Shown: piece by piece, positions 33,276 through 42,785 of the stretch
Layout of the letters: every line of letters starts with the position of its first letter
Numbering within the stretch: the stretch's first letter is position 1
DNA from: Streptomyces sclerotialus
GTDB lineage: Bacteria; Actinomycetota; Actinomycetes; Streptomycetales; Streptomycetaceae
Direction: 5' to 3'
DNA: 64,000 bases
Assembly: GCA_000719105.1 (NCBI GenBank)
Contig: JODX01000032.1
Span: 1 to 64,000, forward strand
Notes under the pieces: model-generated
The model's database searches: none
Told to the model about the DNA's origin: nothing
What the model saw: the letters and a program-made list of their open reading frames with translations, nothing else
Program-made: the position numbers and the translations under genes

Positions 33276-34061
33276 TCAGTGACCACCGCGTTCCGTCCGG
33301 GCGAACGAGGACACCTCGCCGTACGTCGGCGTGCGGCCGGACGGCGCGCGTCCGGACCGTACGCCGGTGGCCGCATCCAGGGCCGCGCCCAGTGCCCGCC
33401 GGTACAGCAGGGAGCCGAGGCTGACCCGGCTCACGCCCAGGTCGCCGAGGTGCGCGACGGTGGGGCCGGTGGGCGAGTACAGGATGTTCAGCGGCACGTC
33501 GAGGAAGCGTACGAGGGAGGCGACGGCGTCCGGGTCGGTCAGGCCCGGTACGAACACGCCGTCGGCGCCCGCCTGCCGGTACGCGTCGAGACGGGACCTG
33601 GTGTCCCTGTCCGTGTCGTCGCCGTTGCCGTTGCCGTCGCCCAGCCAGTATGTGTCGGTGCGGGCGTTGATGAACAGGCCGGGTGCGGCCGCCCTGACCG
33701 CCGCGATCTTCGCGGCGTGCAGCGCCGTGTCGCCGAGCCCGTCCTCCAGGTTGATACCGGCGGCCCCGACGGCGTACAGCTCCCGCGCGAACTCCCCCAC
33801 CTCGTCCGGGTCGTCGCTGAAGCCCCCCTCGGCGTCGACGGACAGCAGGAACGGTTCCGAGCCGAGGGCCAGGGCGAGGGCGAGCGTCCGGTCGCGTGTC
33901 GCGGCCGCGCCGTCGGGCAGACCGGCGGAGGCGGCGACACCGAGGCTCGTCGTCCCGATCGCGGGGAAGCCCTCGGCGGCGAGCGCGACCGCCGAGGCGT
34001 GGTCCCAGGCGTTGGGCAGGAGCAGTGGCGCGTCGCCGTGGTGGAGCCGGTGGAAGTCCAT
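33276..34061 (-). CDS. isocitrate lyase/PEP mutase family protein
   Basis: The 261-residue protein has the TIM-barrel features of this family (LLPNAWDHASAVALAAEGFP, SVDAEGGFSDD, GINLEDG, INARTD). These enzymes make or break C-C or C-P bonds next to a carboxylate; the substrate is not defined. ATG 34061 is chosen over GTG 34070 because TAGCGT (34074-34069) is a -10 box 7 bases upstream, implying a leaderless mRNA. Confidence 0.85.
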   Translation of the reverse strand: MDFHRLHHGDAPLLLPNAWDHASAVALAAEGFPAIGTTSLGVAASAGLPDGAAATRDRTLALALALGSEPFLLSVDAEGGFSDDPDEVGEFARELYAVGAAGINLEDGLGDTALHAAKIAAVRAAAPGLFINARTDTYWLGDGNGNGDDTDRDTRSRLDAYRQAGADGVFVPGLTDPDAVASLVRFLDVPLNILYSPTGPTVAHLGDLGVSRVSLGSLLYRRALGAALDAATGVRSGRAPSGRTPTYGEVSSFARTERGGH

Positions 34062-34136
34062 GAGGTCCACGCTAGGAGCGCGTCGTTTCGGCGCCGGCCG
34101 AAGTGTTGCGGTCCTGCGGGGACGTCCCGGCCGGAA

Positions 34137-34172
34137 CCTGGGACGCCCCGGTTCCGGTCGGGGCGTCCCAGG
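34137..34172. terminator. strong hairpin terminator after the GH43/CE12 operon
   Basis: A 14-base perfect stem (CCTGGGACGCCCCG and its complement) closes an 8-base loop. It starts 4 bases after the esterase stop on the minus strand. There is no U-tract, which is usual for streptomycete terminators. Confidence 0.8.
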
Positions 34173-34175
34173 GGC

Positions 34176-35237
34176 TCACTCGGCCGGCCGCACCGCGCCC
34201 TTCGGCACGAGGTGCCGGTCGACCAGTTCGTCGCGGACCAGGCCCGCGTACACGGTGGCGCCGTGCACGGAGGTGTGCGTGTTGTCGCGCTTCTCGTTGT
34301 AGAGGTACAGGGCCTTGGAGTCCTCCGCCCCCAGCGACTCGACGAGCTCCTTGGTCCTCGCGGTGAGGTCGATCAGGGGGACGTCCTGGTCGGCCGCGAC
34401 CTGGCGGATGACGGCCGGGTGGTCCACGCCGAGCCCGTTGACGAGCAGCGCCGTGCCGTTGTTCAGGGTGCCGTCCGCGTTGAACCAGCGCCGCACGATG
34501 GGCGTGACCAGTACCGGCCGGCCGCCCTCGGCGCGGATGTCCGCCACCAGGCTCTCCAGGTTCGCGCGGTACGTCGCCTCGTCGGTCTGCTTGTCGTTGT
34601 GCGCGAGCTGGACGAGGACGAGGTCGCCGCGGCGGATCTGCGGCTGGACGGTGCCCCACAGCCGCGAGTCGGCCAGGTAGGAGACCGTGCTCTCGCCGGA
34701 GTCGGCGTAGTTGGCGACGGAGAGCCCCTTGCGCAGGTACTGCGGCAACTGCTGGCCCCACCCGGAGTACGGGTCACCGGGCTGGTCGCACACGGTGGAG
34801 TCGCCGACGAGGAAGATCTGCCGGGTGTGGCGGGCGGGGGTCACCCGGATGTCGGCGAGGGCGGGCGCGTCACCGCCGAGCGCGAGGTCGAGACCGGGCG
34901 TGCCCTCGGTCCCGGTGGGCTCGCCCTCGGGGGTGCGGACGTTCACGGTGAAGCTGCGGGTGACCCGCTCGCCCGCCTCGGTGGCGGTCTCCGGCAGGAG
35001 CGCGCGCCGGGTCTCCCCGGTGACGCTCGTGCTCGCTGCCTCCGCGCCTCCCAGGACGACCTTCACGTCGTACGTACCGGAGGGGACGTCGAAGTGGCAG
35101 GCGGTGGCGGTGCAGTTCTCCGGGCCGAGCCCGGGGCCGCCGCCTTCGCGCGCCTGCGCCGGCACGGCGGACAGGAGGGTGCCGAGGGCCGCGGCGGCGA
35201 GCCCGGCGATGGCGGTACGTCTCCGTGTGCGTCGCAC
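34176..35237 (-). CDS. secreted rhamnogalacturonan acetylesterase-like SGNH hydrolase (CE12)
   Basis: The 353-residue protein has a signal peptide (MRRTRRRTAIAGLAAAALG). The N-terminal 120 residues form a beta domain. The catalytic SGNH domain follows with FLVGDSTVCDQ (nucleophile Ser), LAHND and DNTHTSVHGA (Asp/His). It should remove acetyl groups from pectin rhamnogalacturonan. GTG 35237 follows GAGGAG and gives the cleanest signal peptide; an upstream GTG at 35264 would overlap the preceding gene. It is the last gene of a three-gene polysaccharide operon. Confidence 0.85.
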   Translation of the reverse strand: MRRTRRRTAIAGLAAAALGTLLSAVPAQAREGGGPGLGPENCTATACHFDVPSGTYDVKVVLGGAEAASTSVTGETRRALLPETATEAGERVTRSFTVNVRTPEGEPTGTEGTPGLDLALGGDAPALADIRVTPARHTRQIFLVGDSTVCDQPGDPYSGWGQQLPQYLRKGLSVANYADSGESTVSYLADSRLWGTVQPQIRRGDLVLVQLAHNDKQTDEATYRANLESLVADIRAEGGRPVLVTPIVRRWFNADGTLNNGTALLVNGLGVDHPAVIRQVAADQDVPLIDLTARTKELVESLGAEDSKALYLYNEKRDNTHTSVHGATVYAGLVRDELVDRHLVPKGAVRPAE

Positions 35238-35253
35238 GACTGTCGTGCTCCTC

Positions 35254-36675
35254 TCATGAGCCACGTGTCCACTGCTGGTTCGTGCCGCCGTTGCACGCGT
35301 ACGTGATGATCGCGGCGGAGTCGGCGGTGGACCCGCCGTTCACGTCCAGGCACTCGCCGGTCGCCCGCGACGTGACGGTCACATATCCTCCGTCGCTCGT
35401 CACCGACCACTGCTGGGCGGCGGACGACGCGTCGCAGTTCTCCTGGGTGACAGTGGCGGCGTTCTCCCGCACGCACAGGGAGCTGTTGCGGACCGCCAGC
35501 TGGTGGTAGCCGCCGCCGACGGACCTGAACCAGAACCGCTGGTTGCCGCCGCCGTTGCAGCCGTACTGCTTGAGCTGGGCCCCCGGCCACTGCGACTGGC
35601 TGGTCACGTCGGCGCACCGTCCGGAGTGGCGGGCGACCAGGGTGCTGTACGTGGCGCTCACACCCGTGACCGTCCCGGCGGCCGTGTCGACCGTCACCTC
35701 CGGGGTCCAGGTCATGGACAGCGTGGTGGAGGTGGGGAAGGCCAGCGGCAGCCAGACGTAGCGGGAGTCGTTGACGCGCCCGCCGAAGGAGTTGCCCCAC
35801 CGGTCACCGAGATAGAGGTACGACGTCCCCGAACTCCCCTGCACGGGCAGCACGTACGCGGTCTGCGAGCCGAACGCCGTCGAGTCACCCACGTTCCGCA
35901 TGGCCGACCAGGGCCCGGCGAGGTTGGTGGCGGTGGCGTACTGCTGCTGGTTGGGACTCCAGCCCGTGGCACCGGACGTCAGCATGAAGTACACGCCGTT
36001 CCGCTTGAACAGGGCCGGGGCCTCGCGGTGGCCGCCGTGCCAGGGGTCGGCGACGAGGGCGGCGACGCCGGTGTAGTCGGCGGTCAGGCGGTAGATGTGC
36101 AGGTCGTAGTTCTCGCGGGCGGCCGAGACCATGTAGCCGGTCCCGTCCGTGTCGGTGAAGACCGTGATGTCGCGGGACATGTGCTGACCCAGCGGACGGA
36201 AGCTGCCCTGCCAGGTGTAGTCGCCGTCGACGGTGTCCGACACGGCGACGGCGGCGCGGGCCTCGCCGTAGTCGGTGCCGTTCTCCTTGTGCATCCACAT
36301 CACGAACTTGCCGGTGGCCGCGTTGTACATGACCTTCGGACGTTCGATGTTGGCGACGGCCAGCTCGGGGTCGGTCGCCTGGGTGAGGACGTGGTTGCGG
36401 AACTCCCAGTTCTTCAGGTCGGTGGAGCGGTAGGCGCTCACGTACCGGAAGGTGTTGTCGTCGTTGCGGTGCTCGCCGAACCAGTAGGAGTACGTGCCGA
36501 CCCTGATGATCCCGCCGCCGTGGGCGTGGACGGGGTTCCCGCTCGTGTCCGTGAACTGCGTCCCGTTGGTGATCGTCCGGGGTGCCGCCTGGGCCGGGCC
36601 CGCCGTCGCGAGGGCTCCGGCCACCGCCAGACAGAGGGCGAGGAGAACGGCGTGCGCGCGTCTCGTCCCACTCAC
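35254..36675 (-). CDS. secreted GH43 galactanase-like enzyme with ricin-type CBM13
   Basis: This 473-residue protein has a signal peptide, then a GH43 five-blade propeller resembling exo-beta-1,3-galactanases (subfamily 24). It includes the start VHAHGGGIIRVGTYSYWFGE and NIERPKVMYN. A C-terminal CBM13 has two clear ricin-type repeats (GRCADVTSQSQWPGAQLKQY and GECLDVNGGSTADSAAIITY). Streptomycete enzymes of this layout cleave arabinogalactan backbones. The GTG start overlaps the upstream stop as GTGA, showing translational coupling. Confidence 0.85.
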   Translation of the reverse strand: MSGTRRAHAVLLALCLAVAGALATAGPAQAAPRTITNGTQFTDTSGNPVHAHGGGIIRVGTYSYWFGEHRNDDNTFRYVSAYRSTDLKNWEFRNHVLTQATDPELAVANIERPKVMYNAATGKFVMWMHKENGTDYGEARAAVAVSDTVDGDYTWQGSFRPLGQHMSRDITVFTDTDGTGYMVSAARENYDLHIYRLTADYTGVAALVADPWHGGHREAPALFKRNGVYFMLTSGATGWSPNQQQYATATNLAGPWSAMRNVGDSTAFGSQTAYVLPVQGSSGTSYLYLGDRWGNSFGGRVNDSRYVWLPLAFPTSTTLSMTWTPEVTVDTAAGTVTGVSATYSTLVARHSGRCADVTSQSQWPGAQLKQYGCNGGGNQRFWFRSVGGGYHQLAVRNSSLCVRENAATVTQENCDASSAAQQWSVTSDGGYVTVTSRATGECLDVNGGSTADSAAIITYACNGGTNQQWTRGS

Positions 36676-37787
36676 TCCCTTCCACCCCCTCCACCGTCCG
36701 CGGCGGGCGCGTCGGCGACCGGGACACCGAAGTCGGGCGTGCCGTCCCGCTTCCAGCCGAGGCGCTGGACGCGGGTGTGGCGGTTGGGGTCGTTCAGCGG
36801 GTCGCCGGTGATCTCCTTGTACTGGCGGGCGTGGTAGACGAGGACGTCGGTGCGGCCGTCCTCGGCGACCGTGAAGGAGTTGTGGCCGGGACCGTACTGC
36901 CCGGTGGTGTCGTTGCTGGTGAAGACCGGGACCGGGGACTTGGACCAGTTCGCGGGGTTCATGAGGTCGGCGTCGGCGTCGATGGTGAGCAGGCCGAGGC
37001 AGTAGTTGTGGTCGGTGGCGCTGGCCGAGTACGACATGAACAGACGTCCGTTGCGCTTGATGACCGCCGCGCCCTCGTTGACCTTGAAGCCGATGCACTC
37101 CCAGTCGTACTCGGGCGTGGTGAGCCGCACCTGTGGACCCCTCAGGGTCACCGGGTCGGCCATCTCCGACAGCCAGATCGCGGTGTTGTTGTCCATACCG
37201 GGCTCGTGCTGCGCCCAGGCGAGGTAGCGGGTGCCGCGGTGGGTGAAGGTGGTGGCGTCCAGGGAGAAGGTCTCCCACGCCGTCTTGACCTGCCCCTTCT
37301 CTACCCAGGTCCCCTTGAAGGGGTCCCGGTGGGCGTTCTCCAGTACCCAGATGCGGATCGCCCACACGTCCTCGGCGGGGGCCGCGGCGAAGTAGATGTA
37401 CCACTTGCCGTCGATGTGGTGGATCTCCGGTGCCCAGATGTGCGCGCCCATGTCACCGGTGGCGTGCTTGCGCCAGATGACGCTCTCGTCGGCGGTCGTG
37501 AGGCCGCGCAGGGTGCGGGAGCGGCGCAGGATGATCCGGTCGTACTCGGGGGACGTGGCCGTGAAGTAGTAGCGGCCGTCGGTGTGGCGGTGGATGTGGG
37601 GGTCGGCGCGGTTGCGGACCAGGGGGTTGACGTAGGGGGCGGCGGGCTTGCGGCCGGCCTCCGCGTCGGTCCCCGCAGCGGCCGCGTGGGCTGCCTGCGG
37701 CAGGGCACCGAGGGTGCCCGCGGCGAGGGCGCCCTTCAGGAGCAGGCGCCGGTCGGGGGTGGTGGGGAGGCTGTCGTCAGGGCTCAT
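36672..37787 (-). CDS. secreted GH43 arabinofuranosidase-like enzyme
   Basis: The protein (371 aa) has a Tat/Sec-like signal (PDRRLLLKGALAAGTLGALP) and a single GH43 propeller with catalytic residues in NRADPHIHRH, TFSLDATTF and VNEGAAVI. It resembles exo-acting alpha-L-arabinofuranosidases, which would strip side chains from arabinan or arabinogalactan before the downstream galactanase acts. It is the first gene of the operon; GAGAGG precedes ATG 37787. An eight-base palindrome GAACGTTC at 37852-37859 lies upstream and may be an operator. Confidence 0.83.
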   Translation of the reverse strand: MSPDDSLPTTPDRRLLLKGALAAGTLGALPQAAHAAAAGTDAEAGRKPAAPYVNPLVRNRADPHIHRHTDGRYYFTATSPEYDRIILRRSRTLRGLTTADESVIWRKHATGDMGAHIWAPEIHHIDGKWYIYFAAAPAEDVWAIRIWVLENAHRDPFKGTWVEKGQVKTAWETFSLDATTFTHRGTRYLAWAQHEPGMDNNTAIWLSEMADPVTLRGPQVRLTTPEYDWECIGFKVNEGAAVIKRNGRLFMSYSASATDHNYCLGLLTIDADADLMNPANWSKSPVPVFTSNDTTGQYGPGHNSFTVAEDGRTDVLVYHARQYKEITGDPLNDPNRHTRVQRLGWKRDGTPDFGVPVADAPAADGGGGGRE

Positions 37788-37851
37788 GCGGGCTGCCTCT
37801 CAGGTGGGGGTGCACGGGGGACGAAAGCAGAAGGGGCACAGAAGAGAACAG

Positions 37852-37859
37852 GAACGTTC
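37852..37859. promoter_or_regulatory. possible operator upstream of GH43 operon
   Basis: The palindrome GAACGTTC lies 65 bases upstream of the first GH43 gene, in a relatively AT-rich stretch. A CG-centred palindrome is typical of sugar-responsive LacI operators, but it is short and unsupported by a neighbouring regulator. Confidence 0.3.
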
Positions 37860-37976
37860 GACATTTCGCACAAGATCTGTCATCCCGAACGCCGAAAAGG
37901 TAAGGGCGTGTTACGAAGAGGTCAACGGGTCGCGCGGAACGCACCTCGTCGACCCGTCGTGCATGCCGCGGCCCGC

Positions 37977-38632
37977 ATGAAGTTCTGGGGCGACCACGCG
38001 GGCTTCCGGGCCGACAACCACGACCCGACCGTCGCCCTGCACACAGCCGCGGCGGAAGCGGGGGTGTCCCGGTTCGTGCTCATCAGCGTCTCCGGCGTGT
38101 CCATCGGCACCCGACGCGCCGCCGTGGTCGACGAGAACACCGGCACCGGCACCCCCGCCATCGCCTACTGCCGGGTCGAGCCGGCCACCGGGAACGCGCT
38201 GCGCGGTGCCACGACGCCGGGAATGACTCTGGTGATCCTGCGTCCGCCGTTCATCTGGGGCCCGGGACCGACCACCCTCGCCGAGGCGGTCGTCGCCTCC
38301 GGCAAGGGGCGGTGGATGTGGATCGGCGGCGGCCGCCACACCATGGACTTCGTCCACGTCGGCAACCTCGCCGACGCCGTCGGGCCGGCCCTCACCCGCG
38401 GTCGCCACGGCGCCCCCTGCCTACGTCACCGACGGCACCCCCATGCCGATCCGCGACTTCTTCACCGCCCTGCCGGCGACCCAGGGTGTCGACGTCAGCG
38501 GCAGCCGTAGCGTCCCGCGGGCCGTCGTCGCGCCGATCACGCCGACCTCGGCTACCGGCCGCGCATCAGCCTCGACGCCGGCCTGCGGGAGATGACGCCC
38601 CAGCCCGCCGGCCTCGATGCCGATTCGGCGTA
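37977..38632 (+). pseudogene. NAD-dependent epimerase/dehydratase remnant
   Basis: The remnant reads MKFWGDHAGFRADNHDPTVA, then SRFVLISVSG and LVILRPPFIWGPGPT, and MDFVHVGNLADAV, all typical of 3-beta-HSD/epimerase proteins. The NAD-binding N-terminus is missing. After about 38400 the frame shifts (AYVTDGTPMPIRDFFTALP), and it shifts again before the end (YRPRISLDAGLREM). It is dead. Confidence 0.75.
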
Positions 38633-38742
38633 GTGGCTCGACGGTCCCGACGAGCCACACCTCACCTTCCGGGACACCTCCCCGAAGGGGCGCCCGGGGT
38701 GCCCAGGCGACTGCCGGTCGTGTGTGGACGTAGCGTCGTGGC

Positions 38743-39687
38743 ATGACCGGCAGCCCCTTCCCGTCCCTCGCCGACGCCCTCGCCCGGGGCCCGCTCGTCC
38801 TCGACGGCGGCATGTCCAACCAGCTGGAGGCCGCGGGCCACGACCTGAGCGACACCCTCTGGTCGGCCCGTCTCCTGGCCGACCGGCCGGAGGCCGTCAC
38901 CGGCGCCCACCTCGCGTACTACGAGGCGGGCGCGGACGTGGCGATCACCGCGAGCTACCAGGCGACCTTCGAGGGGTTCGCCGGGCGCGGGATCGGGCGG
39001 GAGCGGGCGGCCGGGCTGCTGCGGCTGAGCGTCGACGCGGCACGCGAGGCCGCACTGCGGGCCGGGGGCGGCACGGCCGCCGGACGGCGCCCGCTGCGGG
39101 TGGCCGCGTCCGTCGGGCCGTACGGGGCGATGCTCGCCGACGGTTCCGAGTACCGGGGCCGTTACGGGCTCACCGTCGCCGAGCTGGAGCGGTTCCACCG
39201 GCCGCGCCTGGAGGTGCTGGCCGCCGCCGCGCCCGACGTCCTCGCCCTGGAGACCGTGCCGGACACCGACGAGGCCGAGGCGCTGCTGCGGGCGGTGCGC
39301 GGACTCGGGGTGCCCGCGTGGCTGTCGTACACGGTCGCCGGTGACCGCACGCGCGCGGGGCAGCCGCTGGAGGAGGCGTTCGCCCTGGCCGCCGGCGTGG
39401 ACGAGGTGATCGCGGTGGGCGTGAACTGCTGCGACCCCGACGACGTGGACGGCGCCGTCGCGACGGCGGCCGCCGTGACGGGCAAGCCGGTCGTGGTCTA
39501 CCCGAACAGCGGCGAGGCCTGGGACGCGGACACGCGCGCGTGGACCGGCCGCGGCACCTTCACCACCGGGCGCGTGGCGGGGTGGGTGCGGGCCGGGGCA
39601 CGGCTGATCGGCGGGTGCTGCCGGGTGGGGCCGGAGACGGTCACGGAGATCGCGGGAGTGGTACACAGAGGGGCGCCAACGGGCTGA
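38743..39687 (+). CDS. mmuM: homocysteine S-methyltransferase
   Basis: The 314-residue protein transfers a methyl group from S-methylmethionine or SAM to homocysteine. The zinc ligands are seen in VGVNCCDPDD and IGGCCRVGPE, and the start PLVLDGGMSNQLEAAGHDLS is typical. A -10 box TAGCGT (38731-38736) lies 6 bases before ATG 38743, implying a leaderless mRNA. Confidence 0.92.
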   Translation: MTGSPFPSLADALARGPLVLDGGMSNQLEAAGHDLSDTLWSARLLADRPEAVTGAHLAYYEAGADVAITASYQATFEGFAGRGIGRERAAGLLRLSVDAAREAALRAGGGTAAGRRPLRVAASVGPYGAMLADGSEYRGRYGLTVAELERFHRPRLEVLAAAAPDVLALETVPDTDEAEALLRAVRGLGVPAWLSYTVAGDRTRAGQPLEEAFALAAGVDEVIAVGVNCCDPDDVDGAVATAAAVTGKPVVVYPNSGEAWDADTRAWTGRGTFTTGRVAGWVRAGARLIGGCCRVGPETVTEIAGVVHRGAPTG

Positions 39688-39694
39688 CCCGCGC

Positions 39695-41410
39695 TCACGA
39701 CCGACGGACCCCTCCGGACCGTGAGCGCCGGAAGCGCCGTACGGCCGACAGCGGTGCCGTTCCGAACAAGGGCCATGTGGGTCTCGTGGCCCACATGGGC
39801 GAACCGGGCGAACGCAGCTCCGGTGTGCCGCCCGGAGTGAGGGACCCGACCGGGGCGGCCCGGGACGCCCGGCGCGGGTCGGCCTCCCACAGGGCCAGTT
39901 CGCGGTCGTACGGCCCGTGGACGATCCGGGGCTCGTACGGGCCGAGGGCGGCGGGCCCCAGTGCCCCGGCCCCGGCCCCGGCAGCCGGATCGTCGAAGAT
40001 CCGTACCGGGTGCGTGGCGTCCCAGGCCGGCCAGCCCGGGTCACCGGTGGCCGCGAACCGCACCCACGCCGTGTGCATCTCGTCGGCGAGCTCCCGCGGG
40101 GCTCCCTCGCCCGCGAGCGACACCGATGCCGGTGTGGCGCCGGTGTCGAAGACGAAGCCCAGCTCCAGGGCGTGGCAGGCGCCGAGGCCGGGCACACGGG
40201 ACGGCCAGGCGAACTCGTAGACGTACGTGGCGGCGCGGGCGCGGTGGGCGTCGGCGAGGCGGAGCAGCGGGACGCGCAGCAGATGGTCGGTGACCAGCCG
40301 GCCGACGAGTTCGGCGGGGGTGGCCCGCGGGTGGAGCCGGCGGTAGCCGCGGAGGACCTCGGGGCCGCAGTGGCAGCGGGCGCGGGCTCCGGCGAGGGCG
40401 ACCGGGCCGAGCCGGTCGACGCGGTCGAGGAGCCCGCTGGGGGCCAGCCACAGCCGGTGCTCCTCACTGGTCCAGCCCAGGAGCAGGTCGACGCCGTGGG
40501 CGGGGCCGCCGTCCGGTGCGTCGTCCGCCAGCAGCGCCTCCAGGGGGTTGCGGGGCACCAGGTCGCCGTCGACGACGATGCCGAAGGCGGGCCCGCCGAG
40601 CACCGGGCTGCTGCGCCTGCCGACCTCGGCCTGTGCCGCGGCCAGGGCGTGGCGGTCGGCCTCCGCGAAGGCGGCGGCGGTCGCCGGGACGCGCAGCCGG
40701 GCCGCCATCCGGCGCACCATGCGCCGCACCTTGTCGCGGTCGGTGGCCTCGGGCGGCCCGCTCTGCAGCACGGCCCGCCGGAACAGGCCCCGGGCCCGGG
40801 GGGCGGCCAGCAGCGCGCCGATGCTGATGGCGCCCGCGGACTGGCCGAAGACGGTCACCCGGTCCGGGTCGCCGCCGAACTCCGCGATCGCCTGGTGCAC
40901 CCACTCCAGGGCGGCCAGCTGGTCGCGCAGGCCAAGGTTGGCCGGGGCGTCCGGGAAGAGGCCGTACCCCTCCACGCCCAGGCGGTAGTTGACCGACACC
41001 AGCACGACGCCGTCGCGCGCGAAGGCGTGGCCGTCGTAGACGGGGACGGCCGACGAGCCGCGGGTGAGCGCTCCGCCGTGGATCCACACCATCACCGGCA
41101 GCCGGGCGTTCCGGCCCGGTTCGGGCGTCCACACGTTCAGGTTGAGACAGTCGTCGCCCGCCACCACCGGGTCGTACAGGATCCTGGCGAACGCCTCCGA
41201 GTACGGCGGCTTCGGCGGGGTCGGCCCGAACGCGCCCGCGTCCCGCACGCCCTCCCAGGGCTCGGGCGGCACGGGCGGCCGGAACCGGTGGGGGCCGAAG
41301 GGCGGTGCCGCGTACGGGATGCCGCGGAAGACCGCCACCCCGTGCTCGTGTCTTCCGCGCACGTCCCCGTACGGCGTCCTGACCACGGGTTCCGTCCGGT
41401 CTGCCGTCAT
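39695..41410 (-). CDS. type B carboxylesterase
   Basis: The enzyme (571 aa) has the alpha/beta-hydrolase features of carboxylesterase B: FRGIPYAAPPFG, oxyanion HGGAL and nucleophile elbow VFGQSAGAISIG near residue 190. It should hydrolyse carboxylic esters; no signal peptide is present. The last 65 residues after ELALWEADPRR are basic and low in complexity and do not look like the family, as if an original stop was lost. ATG 41410 follows AGGAG. It is divergent from a LacI gene, possibly sharing control. Confidence 0.85.
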   Translation of the reverse strand: MTADRTEPVVRTPYGDVRGRHEHGVAVFRGIPYAAPPFGPHRFRPPVPPEPWEGVRDAGAFGPTPPKPPYSEAFARILYDPVVAGDDCLNLNVWTPEPGRNARLPVMVWIHGGALTRGSSAVPVYDGHAFARDGVVLVSVNYRLGVEGYGLFPDAPANLGLRDQLAALEWVHQAIAEFGGDPDRVTVFGQSAGAISIGALLAAPRARGLFRRAVLQSGPPEATDRDKVRRMVRRMAARLRVPATAAAFAEADRHALAAAQAEVGRRSSPVLGGPAFGIVVDGDLVPRNPLEALLADDAPDGGPAHGVDLLLGWTSEEHRLWLAPSGLLDRVDRLGPVALAGARARCHCGPEVLRGYRRLHPRATPAELVGRLVTDHLLRVPLLRLADAHRARAATYVYEFAWPSRVPGLGACHALELGFVFDTGATPASVSLAGEGAPRELADEMHTAWVRFAATGDPGWPAWDATHPVRIFDDPAAGAGAGALGPAALGPYEPRIVHGPYDRELALWEADPRRASRAAPVGSLTPGGTPELRSPGSPMWATRPTWPLFGTAPLSAVRRFRRSRSGGVRRS

Positions 41411-41462
41411 CGTCCGCCAGCTCCTCGCGCTCGTGGGCCGTCGCCCTGCCCACTGTCGTCCC

Positions 41463-41552
41463 GTGCACCGTCGCCACGTGCACCGCTGTCCCGTGCACCG
41501 CCGTCATGTGCATCGCCGTCATGTGCATCGCCGTCATGTGCATCGTCGTCGT
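41463..41552. repeat. 15-bp tandem repeat in esterase/lacI promoter region
   Basis: Six head-to-tail units of 15 bases (consensus GTGCATCGCCGTCAT) lie 53 bases upstream of the esterase start. The three right-hand copies are nearly identical and the left-hand ones diverged. On the minus strand they can encode MHMTA pentapeptides, but out of frame with the esterase. Confidence 0.9.
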
Positions 41553-41624
41553 GGATCAGAGCATCGCATCGCCTCCGGTCCGATTCCCGATGTCTTCACG
41601 TCGCTGTGTGGTCCACCTAGGGTA

Positions 41625-41636
41625 GGAAGCGCTTTC
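41625..41636. promoter_or_regulatory. LacI-type operator
   Basis: GGAAGCGCTTTC has the 8-base palindromic core AAGCGCTT with a central CG, the usual form of LacI-family operators. It lies about 60 bases upstream of the lacI-type gene, so autoregulation and control of the divergent esterase are likely. Confidence 0.6.
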
Positions 41637-41694
41637 TGTCGGGTGCTCTCTGTCAGGTGCATGGCCCTCGGGCGGGCCGGAGAGGCGGTCTTCG

Positions 41695-42774
41695 ATGGTC
41701 CGTTCCGGGAGCGGCGGTGCGATGGCGCCCGCCCGTGCGGGTACCGGCGGCGGTACGTCGGCCGGGCCGACACTGGCCGTGGTCGCGCGCGAGGCCGGCG
41801 TGTCCGTGCCGACCGCGTCCAAGGTGGTCAACGGACGGGAGGACGTGGCACCCGAGACCAGACGGCGGGTGACCGAGGCGCTGGAGCGGCTCGGCTACGT
41901 CCGCAGACCCCGCTTCGAGGCGACGAAGGCGCCGGGACTGATCGACCTCGTCGTGCGCTCACTGGACAGCTCCTGGTCGGGCGCGGTGCTGCACGGGGTG
42001 GAGGAGGCGGCGCACGACGCCGGACTGGAGGTGGTCGTCACCACCGGTTCGGTCCGGTCCCGGGGCGGCGGCCCCGAGCGCGACTGGCTGGACAAGCTCA
42101 CCGCGCGCGGGCCCTCCGGGATCCTGCTCGACCTCGCCGAACCGACCCCGGCCCAGTACGCCTGGCTGGACCGGCACCGCGTCCCGTACGTGCTGATCGA
42201 CCCCGTGGTGGAGCCGCCGCCGGGCGTGGTGTCGGTGGGCGCGGCGAACTGGCAGGGCGGCGTCACGGCCGCCGGGCACCTGCTCGGGCTGGGGCACGAG
42301 CGGATCGCCTGCGTCGGCGGGGACCGCGGCACGATGTGCGGCGACGCACGGATCGCGGGCTACCGTTCGGCGCTCGCCTCCGCCGGGATACGGCACCGCC
42401 CCGAGTACGTCCGGCACGGCGACTTCGACGAGACCACGGCGTACCACCGCACGCTGGAACTCCTCGGCCTGCCGCAGCCGCCCACCGCCGTGTTCGCCTG
42501 CTCGGACACGATGGCCCTCGGGGTGTACCGGGCGCTGGCCGAGCGGGGGCTGCGGGTGCCGGACGACGTCAGCGTGGTCGGCTTCGACGACCTGCCCGAG
42601 GCGCGCTGGGCCGCGCCCGCGCTCACGACGGTGCGTCAGCCGCTGTCGGAGATGGCCGCGACGGCACTGCGCCTGCTGGTGCGGATGATGGCGGGCGAAC
42701 GGCCGGAGGGGACGCGTACGGAGTTGTCGACGCGGCTGGTGGAACGGTCCAGTACGGCGCCGCCGCGGAGCTGA
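41695..42774 (+). CDS. LacI-family transcriptional regulator
   Basis: This 359-residue protein has a LacI HTH ([20 protein letters not shown], then [14 protein letters not shown]) after a 25-residue Gly/Ala leader. A periplasmic-binding-type effector domain follows ([31 protein letters not shown]). It should repress sugar-use genes in the absence of a sugar. GGAGAGG precedes ATG 41695. The LacI-type palindrome upstream and the divergent esterase are plausible targets. Confidence 0.9.
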   Translation: MVRSGSGGAMAPARAGTGGGTSAGPTLAVVAREAGVSVPTASKVVNGREDVAPETRRRVTEALERLGYVRRPRFEATKAPGLIDLVVRSLDSSWSGAVLHGVEEAAHDAGLEVVVTTGSVRSRGGGPERDWLDKLTARGPSGILLDLAEPTPAQYAWLDRHRVPYVLIDPVVEPPPGVVSVGAANWQGGVTAAGHLLGLGHERIACVGGDRGTMCGDARIAGYRSALASAGIRHRPEYVRHGDFDETTAYHRTLELLGLPQPPTAVFACSDTMALGVYRALAERGLRVPDDVSVVGFDDLPEARWAAPALTTVRQPLSEMAATALRLLVRMMAGERPEGTRTELSTRLVERSSTAPPRS

Positions 42775-42785
42775 CGGCCGGCGGG

